From Clavulina sp. PMI_390 (Eukaryota; Basidiomycota; Agaricomycetes; Cantharellales; Hydnaceae): a DNA stretch of 64,000 bases. How positions within the stretch are numbered: position 1 is the first letter of the stretch; the number at the start of each line of letters is the position of its first letter. Location: positions 184,886 through 248,885 of the forward strand of contig WIDE01000046.1 in assembly GCA_015039315.1 (NCBI GenBank), written 5' to 3'. The notes below the pieces were generated by a model. That model had not been told where the DNA came from. It saw nothing but the letters and a program-made list of their open reading frames with translations, and searched no databases. Shown here one piece after another: positions 48,429 to 59,415 of this stretch. Position numbers and translations under genes: made by a program.

Positions 48429-49710
48429 TTACACAACAAGAGCAAGCCGTGTCGATACCTCCACTTGCGACCGCACCAAGCTGGCAAGATACGACACCAT
48501 GAGTGTGTCCTAAACGCGTATTGTTAGCCCCATATGTGTAAGATAGTGCACAAGAAAACGAAATGCCCACCTGCAGATGCGAGTTGAACAGCACATCCAG
48601 CTGCTGGCCCTTTTCTAGCCCTGAACCATCCGTCGTCTCATTCAGCGCATCCAATAATGCCCGCCCAATCTTTTCGTTCCCTTCTACTTCCCCACTCACC
48701 ACCTGCTTCACGTACCCAAGCACGCGATCGATCATCTCGATCACAGATTGAAGCGTCTTCTCCATTGCTGCTAACTCGTGTGTTCGCGAGCTCGTGTTGT
48801 TGGGAGATTTTGAGGCGTTCAAGAGCAGTTCCACTAGTGTGAGACAATCACTTTTAGTAACGAGAGTGAAATCGACCTCTCGCGAGCACTTACATCCATT
48901 ACGCTCGGTCTGGTGGAACCGGAGTTCGCATGGGACCGGCACAAATACACAGTTTTCTGACCTTGGGGTGACCCCCACAGGAGCACTGGATTCGAATAAC
49001 GATTACTACTGATAACGCTCTCACTATTTAGCAATAAACATACCTGACGAATGCCTTTACGCCCAGATCGCTTCCCTTTTGTGCTGCGGTGCCAACAAGC
49101 AAGTGGACAGCCTGGACCGGAGCAGTGTGGTCCGAGAAGAAGTTTTGGAGCAGGGCAGAGTACGAGTTGAGATCGGAGCCAGTAGAGTACCTTTAGGTTG
49201 TTTCACAATATCCTAGTAAGCGAATCGAAGAGAAATATTGAGAAACTGAGAAACTCACCACCCCACAATAATCTCTCTTGGGTTCACCTTCTGGTGCAAG
49301 TCGAACATCGCTTTGAGATACTCAAAGTCAACCTCGAACTGCTCCGCGCTCTCCTTGTAGGGTACAGCGAAACTCGACTTGATCTCGACAGTGTTGTCCG
49401 AACGAGAGCCTAAAAGTGTGCCGATCACTCTGTCCTCGTCTTTTCTCCGCCGAAGGAAATGATCGAGGATAGAAAATAGTGCTACGGGATGAACAGTGAC
49501 ATTTCCAACAGACCGACTCCTGTAGACCATATTGTTGGCATTGATGGGCAAAGCAACAAGTCATGATAGAGTCAAAGAATTTATGTAGAGCAGAAAGAAA
49601 CATTGTCAGGATCGATGACTCAAGATTAGAAGTCATAAGTCGCAGGTTTATACAGACGTTTGTGGCCCTGCCGATTGGGGTTGGAGATAGAGTGCGCTGG
49701 ACTTGAGCAT
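48429..49710 (-). CDS. Translation initiation factor eIF3 subunit f (MPN domain)
   Basis: Non-catalytic MPN subunit of eIF3. I propose exon 1 at 49710 (MLKSSALYLQPQSAGPQT) joined to SRSVGNVTVHPVALFSILDHF; the donor GTCTGT is non-ideal, so this short exon is the least certain part. The MPN core reads RVIGTLLGSRSDNTVEIKSSFAVPY, then FEYLKAMFDLHQKVNPREIIVGW, YSTGSDLNSYSALLQNFFS and VHLLVGT. Like other eIF3f proteins it lacks the full JAMM zinc motif. The C-terminal helical part ELAAMEKTLQSVIEMIDRVLGYVKQV is followed, across the last intron, by DTLMVSYLASLVRSQVEVS and ends with LALVV before TAA at 48431. It is divergent from TOM7, 136 bp away. Confidence 0.9.
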
Positions 49711-49846
49711 CGTCGCGATGTGTAGAGCAAGTCTCTACTTTTCTTTGTTTGGTCACACTAGCAGGTTTGTTGTGCTCGAGGGCTGCTTCAGTTCACTTTC
49801 AGCGCTAAACTTTTCGTGTCACTCGACTTGACTTTCGCAAATACCA
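49711..49846. promoter_or_regulatory. Bidirectional promoter between eIF3f and TOM7
   Basis: Only 136 bp separate the two proposed start codons, which point away from each other. Both UTRs and core promoters must fit in this interval. Confidence 0.5.
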
Positions 49847-50185
49847 ATGGCTTCGGAAGAGACTCAGGTGCGTCTCTCAGTGCTGTGAGACTGTGTTCAT
49901 AGGCTGACGTATTTTGGCTTGAATAGGAACGCATCCTCAAGGCCATTGAGCTCGGCCGCGTGAGCACCACCACCTCTGGTCCTGTGGCATTCCTCAAACC
50001 GACTCACCTTTTTCTCATTAGACTGTCTTCCATTATGGCTGGATCCCATTCGTCATTTACGTGGGCTACTCGAGGAGCTCTCCCCAGCCCTCTCTCATTC
50101 GGTGTGTTCTTGTTCGAACGTCATGTCCCTCACCGCTCCAGCTAATTACCTCGCCCGCCTCAGCCTGCTCACCCCACTAGCATAA
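49847..50185 (+). CDS. TOM7: Mitochondrial import receptor subunit Tom7 (51 aa)
   Basis: Small tail-anchored subunit of the mitochondrial outer-membrane TOM translocase that modulates complex assembly. Four exons, 49847-49867, 49927-49959, 50022-50101 and 50164-50185 (21, 33, 80 and 22 nt), sum to 156 nt, or 51 residues plus stop. Every junction is GT-AG. The protein begins MASEETQERILKAIELGR; the membrane segment is HYGWIPFVIYVGYSRS, and it ends PQPSLIRLLTPLA. The HYGWIPF...GY.RS.PQPS core is diagnostic of Tom7. All exons are too short to show up as an ORF. It lies 0.8 kb from the assembly gap. Confidence 0.92.
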
Positions 50186-50990
50186 ATTACCTCTAAACGG
50201 GGTTCTACAGCTCCCACTACCTTTTTTTCGTGCCATATACTAAGTTATTTATTGCACTACACCAACTTTCCCTCCTGTCATGCTATCGTACACAGTAATT
50301 CTACACTCAAGCATTCCCTTCCTCTCATATGCGTGTTCGACGAACTTTGTCGTGTGCTCACCGAATCATCGTTCATCCACCCGCTCTATGAGTTTTGCCT
50401 CCATTCTGACCAGGGTCTCTAGACCGTGCGCCACACAACCCGCCATTCAGCCGTCCTTTTGGTGAGTTCTATCCCCCGTTCTTTCACTTTTTCTCTTCTT
50501 TCTGTCCCTGGACTTCTCCCCGTCTACGTCCAACGTCCGTAACCATGATGATTCTCGTGGTGTGCCATCCGTGGCACTCGAAGCACGATGGCAGCAACGT
50601 TGCCTCCCTTACTTGGAGTTGTAACCGCTTCGGCTGCGTCACAATCCACATGAGCTTTGGGATGGTTTCGTTGTTGCTCCTCTCACCTTTTTGTGTGACG
50701 AGGTAGTCGCTCTTGAGATATTTTCAATGAGGCCCGATCTGAACACTCGCTATGTCTTTCATATTCTCATTTATTCGGGAGCCCTCGTACTCTTTTGGAC
50801 ACCGTGTAACTGATGGAATGTGTCGGTTTGATAGTTTAGAATCGCATCGATGAAGGAAACATCAGCAGAGTCAGAAAGAACCCTCACTCGCCAACCTCAC
50901 GAATGTATTGACTGTAAGAATGGGCAACCTAATTTTCATCATATTCTTCCATAGAATGACTCCGAAGCTGCAAACCCCTTAGATATGTGA
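50186..50990. other. Intergenic up to assembly gap
   Basis: T/C-rich sequence after TOM7. I see no gene. It ends in an assembly gap, so any inserted-element flank on this side is lost. Confidence 0.4.
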
Positions 50991-51000
50991 NNNNNNNNNN
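50991..51000. other. Assembly gap (10 N)
   Basis: Ten ambiguous bases. The sequence to the right starts exactly at the outer end of the inverted repeat, so the true size of the gap and the left boundary of the element are unknown. Confidence 0.99.
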
Positions 51001-51196
51001 CAGACTCCTACCCAGCCGCTCTGCTCCGTTGCTTGCTCAGTAAGCGGGGCAGGTGAACTTAGTCTAGGTATCCGGGTCGGTGTAAACAAGTGTACATAAG
51101 CGCTTAGGGTAATTTGGGCTCGCTCGCAACTCCGCAGAGCGACTGGCGCAATTCGTGTAGTCGTCTGTTTGTCACGAGGGCGCGCCTCATCCTCGA
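51001..51196 (+). repeat. Left terminal inverted repeat, 196 bp
   Basis: Reverse complement of 56427-56622 over its whole length. It ends 20 bp before the helicase ATG (51217). It may extend further left into the assembly gap. Confidence 0.9.
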
Positions 51197-51216
51197 AACT
51201 CTCCTTTCCGCGTCAT

Positions 51217-53893
51217 ATGCCCTGCCCAACGCGCGTTAACACTGTCTCTAACAACAACGTCACTCCTTCAACTGGTAGAGAGTTAAACGAGACGCAACTA
51301 CGCGCTTTAGTGGAGGCTCAGCTCCCATTCACGGTCCATCTCTGGCAGTTGCACATTGCGTGCGTCCTTCTCGAGAAACAAAAGAAGGTTGTCATATCCA
51401 CAGCTGCTACGGGAGCTGGTAAATCCATCACGTTCTTCCTCCCACTCCTTGCTGGCGAGGATGGTATCACCTTCATCATAGTCCCGCTCACTGTACTCGG
51501 CGAGCAGATGGTCGAGACGGCTAAGTCATATGGAATCACTGCATTCAATGCCAGCAGCGAAAGTCTTCGGGACAAGAAAGAGATGGAGGTGCAGTGCTCC
51601 TGTCAACTTCATAGCTCAGGCGTTTACCTTCTGTCTCAGGAACTCGCGCAGGGCTCCTTTCGTGTGATTGCGATATCGCCCGAGCTCTTGCTCGACCCTC
51701 GCTTCTGGAAGTTATACCAAACTCCGTTGTTCCGTAGGCGTATCTCGCGTATCATCCTTGATGAAGCACACTGTGCAACACTGTGGGGCGAGTCATTCCG
51801 TGCCAAATACCTCGAACTTGGTCGCCTGTACCTGTATCTTGCCCACCATGCCAGTTGGGTGCAGTGGTACCTCACCTCTGCCACCCTTACGCTTAAAGCA
51901 GCATCAAAAGTCCTCGAGACTCTGAGTATGCCCGTCTTGAGTCTTCAGTCATCCACACATCATAGTCATCCTACCCAGCTCATACAACGCTCCAATGATC
52001 GACCCAATCTCCACTATGCAGTCAAGCGAATGAAATACCCTGCGTCATCATACAAGGATCTGGCTGCCCTGTTATGCCCTCACTTCATTCAGCAGGGAGG
52101 TGTGGTGCCGCAAACTATCATCTACACTGAGAGTCGCAAGGAGGCTGAAAATATTGAGCACTACCTCCGAGTCACAGCAGCGGAGAACCACAGGCGTGGA
52201 GAAGTCTCATTTGACTATTCGGAAAGGATTGTTTATGTTCATGCGGGAATGTCAGACCTTCACCGCCAGGAAGCAGCGGTGGGCTTTGCAAATGAGACAA
52301 TCAATATCGTGATCGCAACTGAGGCACTGGGGCTGGTATGTGCTTCTCAGCAGGTTTGGACAGCAGTCTAACCCTTCTCAAACTGTAGGGTATTGATATC
52401 CGGAACGTTGCTGTTGTTGTACAGTATGGGATCGTGACCTCGATTGATACCTTTGCTCAGCGTTCGGGTCGTGGCGGTCGAGTGAAAACCATGCCAGGAT
52501 TGAGCATATGGTATGTGCCAGGCAAGTACTTTGCCGACGAGCAAGCAAAGAAAGCCAAAGCTGCCGCTGCATCTGCAAAGCGACGAAAGACCAACTCAGG
52601 AAACACACCGTTGTCTAATCCCCCAATTGAGGATCCACCTCCTGCTCCCGAAGTGCTTGATGACAACAATGGCGAAGAATATGTTCCTGTTTTGGAACCT
52701 GACCAAGATCACAACACTCTGAACGCGCCCGCAAGCGTCCAGCTCGAGACGCTCCCTGACACTCAGATCACATCGCGAGGGCTGAAGCGCAAGCGGGCTT
52801 CGGCAAAGGACAGTGTTTCACCCGAGGTCAACGCATTCATCAATGCCGACCAGCTAGGTGAGGATGACGAAAGAAAAGGCTGTCGTCGAAAGGTCCTGCA
52901 TAAGCACTACGGTCTGAAGCACATTCGTAAGTCGTCACTGAGTTGTGACGCTCCCACACCTTTGCTCATCCACCTTCTCCCACACCTTCTGCCTAAGGCG
53001 TGCCTCGCAACTGCTGCCCTCACTGCACTCTGCTCGACCCTACTGAAGGGTGCTGTGACCTCTGCACTCCGTCCATAGTCAAGGAGATATTCAGCGGCGC
53101 TCCGTCTCTGCCGAACAGCAAACAACCTCGCGCCGCCAAACTGGATCCTTTTGACTACAGCAAAGATGACACCAAACTACGTTCTCGGCTGACACGATTC
53201 AGATCAAAACGCGTGCATGATCTCCTGCCTCAGGGGATGGCACTTTCCGAGTCTCTCCTCACTCCCCAATGCTTCATGTCCGACACACTCTTGCAGCAGA
53301 TCGTATCGCTAGCACATCACGGGAAGCTCGTAACAAAAGGCGACCTGATATCAAACTTGAAGTGGGGCTGGCGACATCGCTATGCTGATGCGATACTCAA
53401 ACTCGTCCATCGCTCGCACCCGCTGCCCCCACCTCCACCACCTCCTTCCGCCGCTTCATCTATCCCTTCACGCACTCAAGCCAACATCGATCCAGTTGCA
53501 GATGAAGAGAGAGCATCAGGCTCCGCGACTACTCTTGTTACACCAGTGGCTCCTGCTGCACCGAAGCGCCTATATCGATGCTCGTACTGCAAGCAGACTG
53601 GACACTACATGTCAAGCTGTAGTACGTCCTATTCTGCTCCTAGCTGCGAAGAGATGCTCACTAAAACTCCAGAGTCTCCTGGAGCGCCACCAGCCAAACC
53701 AAGAGCGCCACGACAATCTAAGGCGTCTGTGGCAACCGAAACTGGGAATACTCCCATTGCTGGTCACGATGGAGAACTAGTAGATACCCAGGTCTGTACC
53801 ATCCAGAACACCTTCTTCGTCATCTTCTCCCTCTGCAATCGCATCTATGCTTCCTCCTCCGCCCTCGACGTCTTCCACAGCGCTTGCAACTGA
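51217..53893 (+). CDS. RecQ-like DEAH helicase of the mobile element (about 850 aa)
   Basis: SF2 helicase predicted to unwind DNA in an ATP-dependent way. The ATG at 51217 (MPCPTRVNT) is preferred over the TTG at 51169, which lies inside the repeat. Exons 51217-52335, 52389-52926 and 52998-53893 (1119, 538 and 896 nt) keep frame. A fourth, in-frame intron at 53622-53672 is optional. Motif I is STAATGAGKS (about residue 70), motif II LDEAHC, motif III LTSATL; after the first splice ALGL|GIDIRNVAVVVQYG and motif VI QRSGRGGR follow. A basic/acidic linker precedes a Cys cluster (NCCPHCTLLDPTEGCCDLC) like the RecQ zinc-binding region. Then come a helical region, poly-Pro and a CCHC knuckle CSYCKQTGHYMSSC. 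The C-terminus overlaps the convergent DUF6589 gene. Similar RecQ-like proteins include telomere-linked helicases, but nothing subtelomeric is visible here. Confidence 0.88.
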
Positions 53894-56387
53894 CGGATCT
53901 GTTTCCTCCACACTCAGAATGTCATATAGAATCCCATACCCAGTTGCCAATTGATCTGCAATCACTTCAACTGGCTGAGACCCCGCAACTTTCCTCGCTT
54001 CAATGCCAGCTCTGATCCGCTGAGCAAGGAAAGCAATGTCTGCAGCCATATCGGCAGGTGCGTGACGGATAGTGCGAGACCTGATCTCGAAGTTGTCCTC
54101 GATATTTTCGTGGCAACTTCGGAGCAGCTCAATGATCCCCGACTGGCTGAGGATGTGCTCGATTGTCTTGTTTGGGCCGCTCCCTGAATACACTGCCTAC
54201 AGATATCGGTGAGCGCAGACTCGATGGACAGGTGGCATGCTGCTGACCTTGAGATACAGGTTATTCAGCTCAATGACCCAGTCCACTGCGCGAAAGCCGT
54301 CATGACGTCCTGTCGGATTCAGGAGCCAATTGAGCCGGATTGCTCGAGCAAGCTCTGGGGGAAGCGACGAGAGGCGCGTAAGGAAGTCCAACAGGTAAGC
54401 GGCATATTTGTGCTTCCTTGTCGCCTTGAATATGGGTATCCAGTACCAAAGGACGTCCTCCACGGTTCCAACTGCGCCGTGCTTCATTGATACGGCAAGG
54501 ACCTGATAGAGAAGCGCATCACGAACAAACAGTCGGCTGTTCTGTTTCGCTTTCTCCTCGTTCGACAATTTGGCCTCCTCCGTCTCCACCAAACTGCCCG
54601 AGGAATCAGTCTGAGCATCGGCGTCCATGTCAATGTCCGATTCCAACAAGCTCGCATCGGCGCTGAGCGCTGGAGCATGCGCAATATACTCGTTGTATAT
54701 GGCTTTGGCAAGCAGGTCGATCTCCTCGATTTTGAATGTCCGTTCCTCAAGCTCATTGGCCGACAACAAATTGAGGATCTCGCGTGCGTACTCTAGGAGA
54801 TGGGCAAGAAGGGTGTGCTGTAGCCCGTCATGGAGCATCCTGAAAGGTGCGTTTGACTTCAACTTGGCATGATCCTTCGGGTACAGGTGGGCGAAATGCT
54901 GATACACTCCATGCAGGTCTTTCTGCAGCGACTTTGGCTCAAGATAGGTACGCCACACAGCGTTAGCAGCGGCCATCAGCGTGTGAAAGAGACCAGGCGC
55001 CGCTTCGATGTACTCGAACGACTCCCAGTCCGTACGCTCGCGTGCACGCGTCTTGAGAATAGCGCGAACACGCTCAAGCACCCCCAGGTCACCGTGTACC
55101 AAGGTAATCGTGTTCTTTGTGACCTCCTGGTCAATCCCCGTCTGTTCCATCCAGTTCCTGAGTACGCTGATGTTTCCGTCGGTTGTAGAGCACTTCTCGT
55201 TGATGGCAACGACGGGCCGATATGGGGTTCGGACAGCCGGGAGCTGCAGCTTCGAAGGTATGTCTCCCAGCTTCTTGTCCAGTTCCTTTGCGTTTTGGCA
55301 CATGCTGATGAGTAGCTTTTTGATCGACCAGAGCATCGCCGGGACCACCTGACTCTGAGGTCGAGGATTAAGGGAGTCGATTGTAGGCTTTGGAGTGACA
55401 AACTGATTTCTCTGACGTTGTATAGGATAGGGCTTATCGATGGAAGTGCCAGGCCTGGCCATGTCGCTAGCTTCCACGTGAAGTAGTTGGTGCGTAATCC
55501 CAGTTGTTATGCTGGTAAACGACGCTTGATTACTCTGCGTACTTGTGCCGACACCAAGCGAAAAGTCCAAGTTATCCCACCCCAGCGCAGTCAGCAAGCT
55601 CTGACCTAGTTTCTTGAGCAGCAGCGCGGCCTCGCTCTGCGCGGACTGCATCATCAGTCGCTGAGTAGTTTCCGCCACCACAAGTCCAACTCGCGAGCAG
55701 AATTCGTAGACGGAGGAGGGGGTCTGCTTCGACGTCAAGTAAAACCCGCAGGCTACTTGAAAGAGGTTGCATCGCATGTTCATCTGATGTGCGATGATGC
55801 ATATGATCACCACTGCTTTCTGTAGGCTTGGGTTTCAGTATCATGACAACTGAGTGTACCGGAGGCATTACCAGAGGAGCCAGACGTCGCTTTCGCGTCT
55901 GCGGAGGAGTTTGATTGGGAGTTGGGTTTTCAGTGTCGGTGCGACGCTCCGATGTAGACGGTGGAGTCTCATCATGTTCTGCCGCCTCTTCCTCGTCCTT
56001 ATCATCAGGATTGTCTGGTAGTCTACCGAGCAAGGTGTTCATAAGGCCCCACAAAAGGGGCACCCCTTCAGATATCTTCTGGCGCAGGTTCGGTATCGAG
56101 AACGACGCGATCTGATCGGCAGCAAGGTGGCTAGCGTTCGCGTGAAGACCGAATGTTTCTGAGGTAAGGTATCGGACTTCCCCTTGCAATAAACTCGCAG
56201 CTGATGACATGATCCATCTATGACTAGCAGTTCTGAATGTATTGCTCAGTACGGAGAAAATTGGTATCACATCGGTACTTGGGAGTAGCCCAGGATAAGT
56301 TGTAAGGTTGGATAGAAGAAGTGTCACCAGGGTGAGCACAGTGATACCATTGCGCTGCATTGCCCGAAGGCAGTCATCCGGCAACAT
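53777..56387 (-). CDS. DUF6589 protein of the mobile element (835 aa)
   Basis: Three exons, 56387-55872, 55819-54248 and 54196-53777 (516, 1572 and 420 nt), each divisible by three, join in phase 0 to 835 residues. The start MLPDDCLRAMQRNG is 40 bp inside the right repeat. The DUF6589 signature is clear: LTALGWDNLDFSLG near residue 245, ITLVHGDLGVLERV near 400, PGLFHTLMAAANAVWRTYL, HLYPKDHAKLKSN, HTLLAHLLEYAREIL, YWIPIFKATRKHKYAAYLL, AIRLNWLLNPTGRHDGFRAVDW and, after the last splice, AVYSGSGPNKTIEHIL. An acidic C-terminal tail ends the protein. Biochemical function is unknown. The DNxD and HGDLG Asp positions would suit an RNase H-like nuclease (transposase) core, but that is inference. It is convergent with the helicase, with which it may act. 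Confidence 0.85.
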
Positions 56388-56426
56388 GGTCGTAAGTAGA
56401 AGGAACCCAACTTGACCCAGAACGCC

Positions 56427-56622
56427 TCGAGGATGAGGCGCGCCCTCGTGACAAACAGACGACTACACGAATTGCGCCAGTCGCTCTGCGGAGTTGCGAG
56501 CGAGCCCAAATTACCCTAAGCGCTTATGTACACTTGTTTACACCGACCCGGATACCTAGACTAAGTTCACCTGCCCCGCTTACTGAGCAAGCAACGGAGC
56601 AGAGCGGCTGGGTAGGAGTCTG
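56427..56622 (-). repeat. Right terminal inverted repeat, 196 bp
   Basis: Mirror copy of 51001-51196. Divergence starts immediately inward of 56427. The base after 56622 cannot be compared with the left side because of the gap. Confidence 0.9.
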
Positions 56623-57780
56623 CTGCCTTCCGTGGTCGTTTGCTCACTCGATGAACGACAACTTTCACCACCGCTCTGTGTATTGCAAAACTCAATGCAC
56701 ATTCCCCGGCTCAACCGCTGGCGCCAACGCGTCCCTGATGGAAAGAAGCTCTTCAGCAATGACATCCGATCTTGCATCGTCCATGGTGACCGCTGTTCTT
56801 CACGTGAATTTCCGGGACGCGCATATTCGACGTAGAGCGACCAAGACTAACCCCATCGACCCACGGGCCCTTCACCATGATAGACAGAATCAATTTCAGC
56901 ACACCCTCTGTCGCTGGCGTATCAAATCCCTCCTCCTGATCACCTCTTGCCGTGAAGATCCTGCCCTACATTGGTGACATGTGAGTGCAAGTGGGGTGAC
57001 CAGATGAGTGATCATTATGTGCCCTGCCAGCGTGCTCAAACCCTGGTCGTTTCTGCCTCTCTATCATATGCCGATATTCCTATACTATTCCTCCAATCGT
57101 ATTTTACCCTACTGTGTCGATATCCTTGTGTCCTTACACTCGTGCGTGAGTAATAATGATTTCGGTTCAGAGGTGGCAGCCCGTGCACCGGGTGAAACAC
57201 TGAACATATCATTGATTGGACTATTTAATCAAGGGAAAGCTGGGGAGAAAAGAAGAGGAGTGATACGATGGAAAATTAGAATGATCTAAAGGATCGAAAC
57301 ACAGAATAATGAGGTATACAGTGAGTCGCGACATTCATTGGAGCCATGCGCGAATTGCGACGATAGATTTCCGAACTTAGAGATCCCGAGACCAGCTCGA
57401 GCAATCAAGCAAAGGGGTTATCGAGCGTGCGCTGTAGTCGTCGGTGTATGTTTGCGGTGCCTGGAACGGGGACGATGAGGCGGACGGCAGGAAAGGAGTG
57501 TGTGGCTCAGATGAGCAAATGAGAAATATGTCGATCTAAGTGTCTTGCCGGCTAAGCGTCATTGCTGTTTCAGTCGTTGTCGTTTTGGCTGCTATTGCTG
57601 CGTGTCGAGTATACGGTCGGTGAGCGCAAGAGGTGTGCTGGCGCTTTATTGGAGGGACGAGAGGACCGAGCTACCAACTTGGGGTCCTGAAGGGTGGGTA
57701 GCGGACGCGGAAGGGACGGGCAAGATGCAGCAGCTATAATGAGCCGTTAACACAGTTTCAGAGGTGAGGCGAGAGTCCTC
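56623..57780. other. Right flank of the element, no gene seen
   Basis: No recognisable protein, tRNA or repeat. The short ORFs lack any conserved pattern. Confidence 0.4.
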
Positions 57781-59415
57781 TAGGCATCAGAAGCGATCTT
57801 GGGCGGTTTGGAAGGAGAGGATGCAGTCCATTTTGTTTTCGGCTGTGTCGATTGTCACATGTCACACCTCTCCTGCACTTCCAGAAAGAGAGGGAAGAGA
57901 ATGTCAGCACTCGATCAGATCACTCGAATGAGGAGGATCACCGCTCTCGCTTTTGCTCTGTTGCGACGTGTCAACTCTCTTGTCAGCCCATAGGAAGTCT
58001 AGCACCGAAAGGCTGTCAATTTCGATGCACCCCTGGCCTCCCACCTATCCCTTCGCGCCACATATCTCCATCATAACGATAGATCCGTGAAGTCGACGGG
58101 GCTGAGGGAAATCCTGTGACTAATTCGGCCCCCTCTGCCTGAGCCTCGTCACGAGCGCCACCGACTCCTTAGATATCGAGGCCGGCTTGTCCTGCATAGA
58201 GGCACCTTCTTGGCGATGGTCGTACCAGCAGCGTTAGCGGCTAGTACATCATCACCCGCGATAATGCTCCAAACGTCAGCCAAGTCACTGGCCACGGCGG
58301 TGAGCTACATGAGCTCTGCGATGGTGATAGTGTGTACGTCTCTGGCACTGTCACTCGCTCCTTCCTCACCTCATACATGCCGACTATCCCTATGCTATCT
58401 CTCTTCATTACTTTGGCACCGTAGCCTCGCCACCTGTTCTCTCCACATTCACCAATCGCAAATAGCTTTCTCCCCTCCACGCCCGCCGCCCCTATCGCGC
58501 TCGCCGATGGGCCGCAGTTGCAGAAGCTGCATGACTTCTCTGGGAAGTCAAATCGTGAGTTTCATTCTTCGACTCTCCCTACTGCTTTGTTTAATGCTTA
58601 TCATTTCTTGACCCACCATTTCAGTCAAAATATTGCCGACGACTACATACCTCTTATCCGGGAAACACGAGGGATGCTTTCGTCAAATGACGGTCCGTTG
58701 GCCTGATACTCTTGCCATGCTTCTGAGGATCCATTCAATAACTGATTGACTCGGTCTCTTCCTCCATGTCTTATGTCCCGCCCGATCCAGGTTACAACCA
58801 CGGGGCTTCATTCTTGGCGCCTGCGTAGGAGGCATATTTGGATGTTAACTAGATTGTTTCCCATCGCCGGTGGCGCCCATTCTTCCTAATCGACATTCCA
58901 CACGCAATCAGAACAACTGAGCGCACCGATTCTTCACGTTGACAGTGGACCGTCGGACTCGCAGCCCACGCCCTCTCCACCTGGATTCGCTCAGTTGGCT
59001 TTTGCCCAGGTGAGGCCGCTATTCAGTCGGACGGAATCGAGCGATCGAGCTGTTGAATATCGTGTGAAGGGTAAAGGGACTTTTCTTGACTGACGAGATT
59101 CCCTGGTACGTTCTCTATCCTCGTGGCACTCTATTTCGAAACGCAGAAAACTGACAGGTGGAATGGTATGTTCCTCTAGTGTTGCCCGAACGTGTACTCC
59201 TGCCCCCCATGTAACGATCAGGCCCCTCCCCTCTCTGGTCTAGCCGCGAAGGACGAACAACGAACGACGTCACTGCGACCATTCCCATGCGTGATGGCTC
59301 CAACGTCAATGATTAGAACCTTTGCAAAAGCATACTTGTCGGTGTTGCGACCTGGAGTCGTCTGCCCACATCTCGCCTGATGGTGTCAAGCAATATGACG
59401 ACACGCTGCTATCTC
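57781..59415 (+). pseudogene. Decayed glyoxal-oxidase-like (copper radical oxidase) relic A
   Basis: Matches relic B at an offset of about 3.8 kb, including the shared upstream sequence (AGGCATCAGAA at 57782 and 61622, TCACATG-CACA near 57858 and 61695). The coding remnant reads VDGAEGNPVTN, a TGA at 58140-58142, RHLLGDGR, then near 59280 a degraded form of the SAAIPMCGGSN..NDW block. Stops and frameshifts occur throughout, and similarity is lost after about 59415. It is non-functional. It would once have encoded a secreted H2O2-producing oxidase of the AA5_1 type. Confidence 0.6.

Larger units (their letters stand above)
51001..56622. mobile_element. Helicase-DUF6589 element with long terminal inverted repeats
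   Basis: A 5622-bp unit flanked by 196-bp inverted repeats (51001-51196 and 56427-56622) that match at every position I compared. It contains two convergent genes, a RecQ-like helicase (+) and a DUF6589 protein (-), both open through all exons. The 3' ends overlap by about 117 bp. No other gene fits inside. Intact ORFs and identical repeats suggest recent movement. The outermost bases read CAGACTCC...GGAGTCTG. A target-site duplication cannot be tested because the left flank is a gap. DUF6589 genes are numerous in Agaricomycetes; that they travel with this helicase between TIRs is what this locus suggests. Confidence 0.75.

Noticed and set aside
48175..48978. 267-codon ORF continuing the eIF3f C-terminus
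   Set aside because: Its last part reads through the final eIF3f intron; splicing to DTLMVSYLASLV gives the family C-terminus instead.
51095..51115. TTAGGG within the terminal repeat as a telomere trace
   Set aside because: A single hexamer copy without tandem repetition is expected by chance and does not show a subtelomeric origin.
51001..56622. Helitron
   Set aside because: A helicase is present, but it is RecQ-like with DEAH, not Pif1-like. There is no Rep/HUH motif, and long terminal inverted repeats are not a Helitron feature.
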